Positions 28,201-31,200 of a stretch of 64,000 nt of DNA are shown here, in pieces. Positions within the stretch are counted from its first letter, which is position 1, and every line of letters starts with the position of its first letter. The notes beneath the pieces were generated by a model. That model saw only the letters and a list, made by a program, of their open reading frames with translations, ran no database searches and had not been told where the DNA came from. The position numbers were made by a program, and so were the translations under genes. This DNA comes from Sinomonas sp. P10A9 (lineage in GTDB: Bacteria; Actinomycetota; Actinomycetes; Actinomycetales; Micrococcaceae): positions 310,001-374,000 of the forward strand of contig NZ_CP163302.1 of NCBI RefSeq assembly GCF_041022165.1. Reading direction: 5' to 3'.

Positions 28201-31200
28201 CAGGTCACGATCTCCGGCGTCCAGGGCGTCTGGACCGTCACCGGGTTCGACGCGACCCGCACGACCATGCTCCTCAACGGCCCGGTCATCGCCCCGATGC
28301 CGTGGCAGACGCTCACGGTCACGGCCGTCTCCCAGTACGTCGGCATCGTCAGGGCCGTCACCGCGACCGTGATCAGCCTGAACCTGGCCCTCACGCTTGC
28401 TGACTTCCCTGCCGGACCCGCGTTCCCCGTCACGTCCTCCACTGCACCCATCACGGGCGTGTACAGCGTGGTCGTGCTCAACCGGGTTGGAAACAGCGCG
28501 CCGTTCTTCATCTTCCCGCTGGCCAACCCCTTCCAGTTCAGCGGCAATGACGTCATCGACGCGCACGCGCTCACGGGCACGGACGGGCCTGGTGGGAACC
28601 TGCTCTCGATCGGCGTCACGATGTATGGCGGCGCTGGCGACGACGTGCTCATCGGCTCGCAGACCGGTGACCAGATCGCGGGCGGCTCCGGATCGGACAC
28701 GGTCTTCGGTGAGCGCGGCCAGAACATGGTCTACGGCGACTCGGGCTTCAACGTGGACCTCATCACGCGCGTCCTCACCGTCGCGACAGTCGGCAACGGC
28801 CCCGCGGGCTACCCCGCCGCCCAGTACCCCGACCGCGACCTCCTCAAGGCCGCACCCGACCTCCTGTACGGCGCCGGGGCCGGCACGCTCCCGGGCGTCA
28901 ACGGCGTGACGATCGGCCAGAACGACAACATCGTCTTCGGCGACCTCGGCGTCATCACTCAGGACGTCTCCGGCGCTCGCGACACGACCAAGCCCCTACC
29001 TGGCAAGCTCCAGAAGATCCAGACGACCCTCCTTACCGGCGGCCTCGGCGGCGTGGGGACACAGATCGACGGCGGCTTCGGCGTCCTGAGCGTCGACTCG
29101 AAGGCCCTCCAGAACGGGGACGACGACTGGGTCTACGGCGGTTCGGGGCGCGACATGCTCATCGGCGGCCCCGGGAACGACGCGATCGACGGCGGCGGCC
29201 AGAACGATATGCTCTTCGGCGACAACGTCTCGATCCAGCGCTCCTACGGTGACTGGACAAACGGGCGCTTCCAATCGCTGTGCGGCACGCTCCTGTACAG
29301 CCGCTCCGACCGCGTGAACCCCTGCGGCGGAACGGTGGACGCCTATAACTCCGGCGCGCTCCTGACCAACGGCATCGCCCAGAACTACCGCACCGCCAAC
29401 GACGTCCCGTGGTGGGCCGAGTACAAGGTCTCCAACCTCTGGCAGGACTTCGGCGCCGACGACGGACAGAAGTGGCTCGGCAGCTGGGGTAACGACTACA
29501 TGGCCGGCGGCGCCGCCAACGACGTGATCCTTGGCCAGATGGGCGACGACACGATCCAGGGCGACGGCTCCATCGACTGGATTGCTCCCGGAAGCCCGAC
29601 GTCGATCCTCCAGCGCGTCTCCGCCTTCCGCACTCCGACCGGCTGCACCGGTGCCCCCGGCACGCTCATCTGCGATCCCGTCGGCCCGCTCACGGTCTAC
29701 CCATCGGTCGAGCGCGCCACGGACGGCTCCGACTACATCGAGGGCAATGCGGGCAACGACGTGATCTTCGGCGGCCTCGGCCAGGACGACCTCGTGGGTG
29801 GCAACTCCGACTTCTACAGCCTGACCAACCCGTACCAGCGGCCCGACGGCGGCTCGTACACGGTGACGCCCGACGCGTACGGCAACCCGATCTACACCGC
29901 CGCGAGCGCCGTCGTCGGCGACCTCGGCAAGAACCTCATTTTCGGCGGCGCCGGCACACAGATCGACCTCAACAACGAGGTCGGCGAGCCGGGCGGCCTC
30001 AACGCGACAGCGAACCGGCAGCTCGCCGACGGCACGCTCACCGCCGACATCCACGCGCGCGACGCCGACACGATCGTCGGCGCGAACGGCGACATCATCC
30101 GGATCGTGGGCATCAACGGCACGGACACGTCGGGCTGTTTGGCGGCGACAGCCACCGGCAAGGCCGGAGACTGCCACGTGCAGCTGAGCAACCCCGACAC
30201 CATGCGGTATGTGACCTACAACTGGGACACGTACGACACGTCGCGCTGCACGCTCGACGCTAGCACCAAGCGGCCGGTTTCCTGCAAGTACAACGCCGAC
30301 GGCGTACAAGTGGTCCGCGGGGTCAGCCTGCTCGACTACACGTCCGGTGGCCCCGACTTCCGGCCGGACCTGTTCTTCAGCGCCGCGTCGCTCGCTGCCG
30401 CGACGTGCAACACCTCGCCCACCCAGCCCGTCTGCAGCCCCGTCCTGGCCAACGGAGCCCACAGCGACCTGTTCGCGAAGCAGCTCGCCGCGTGCGCCCC
30501 GTCCCTCGATGCCAACGGCAACCCCGTCTACAACGTGGCATGCCACATCTACGACATCGGCGGCGTCAACGAGACCCACGGCGAGTCCGGCGACGACACG
30601 ATCTACTCGGGCCCGGGCAGCGACATCGCGTTCGGCGACGCGCAGAACGATCAGATCATCGGCGGCTGGGGCAACGACTGGATCTCCGGCGGCTCCGGGG
30701 ACGACACCGTACTCGGCGACGACGGGCGGATCTTCACGAGCCGCAACAGCGCCACCGGCGTCACCTGGAATGGATCCGCATGGGTCGCGAACGGCTGCGC
30801 CCCGAACAGCGTCGGCTGCTACTCCGAGCCCCTCTACGGTGCCCTGACCCTCCTGCCCACGGACCCGAATACGCGCATCTCGAACGGCAACGTGCTCGAC
30901 GAGTACATCTACACGCCGGGCCAGGTCCAGCAGGCCATCATCAACCGGGCGGGCGCGCTGGCGACCGCCGTGGACGAGACGCCGTTCGACCTCACCCCGC
31001 GCTCGGCCGGCTCCACAAACCCCAACTACGACCCGAACAACTCCGACGACGTGATCTTCGGCGGCCTCGGCAACGACCAGCTGCACGGCGGGGCTGGCGA
31101 CGACGCGATGAGCGGCTCCGAGGCCCTCGCCACGAGCTACGTCCAGGCCTTCGACGCCAACGGCAACCCCGTGGGCGTGACCCGGACCGACTTCAACCAC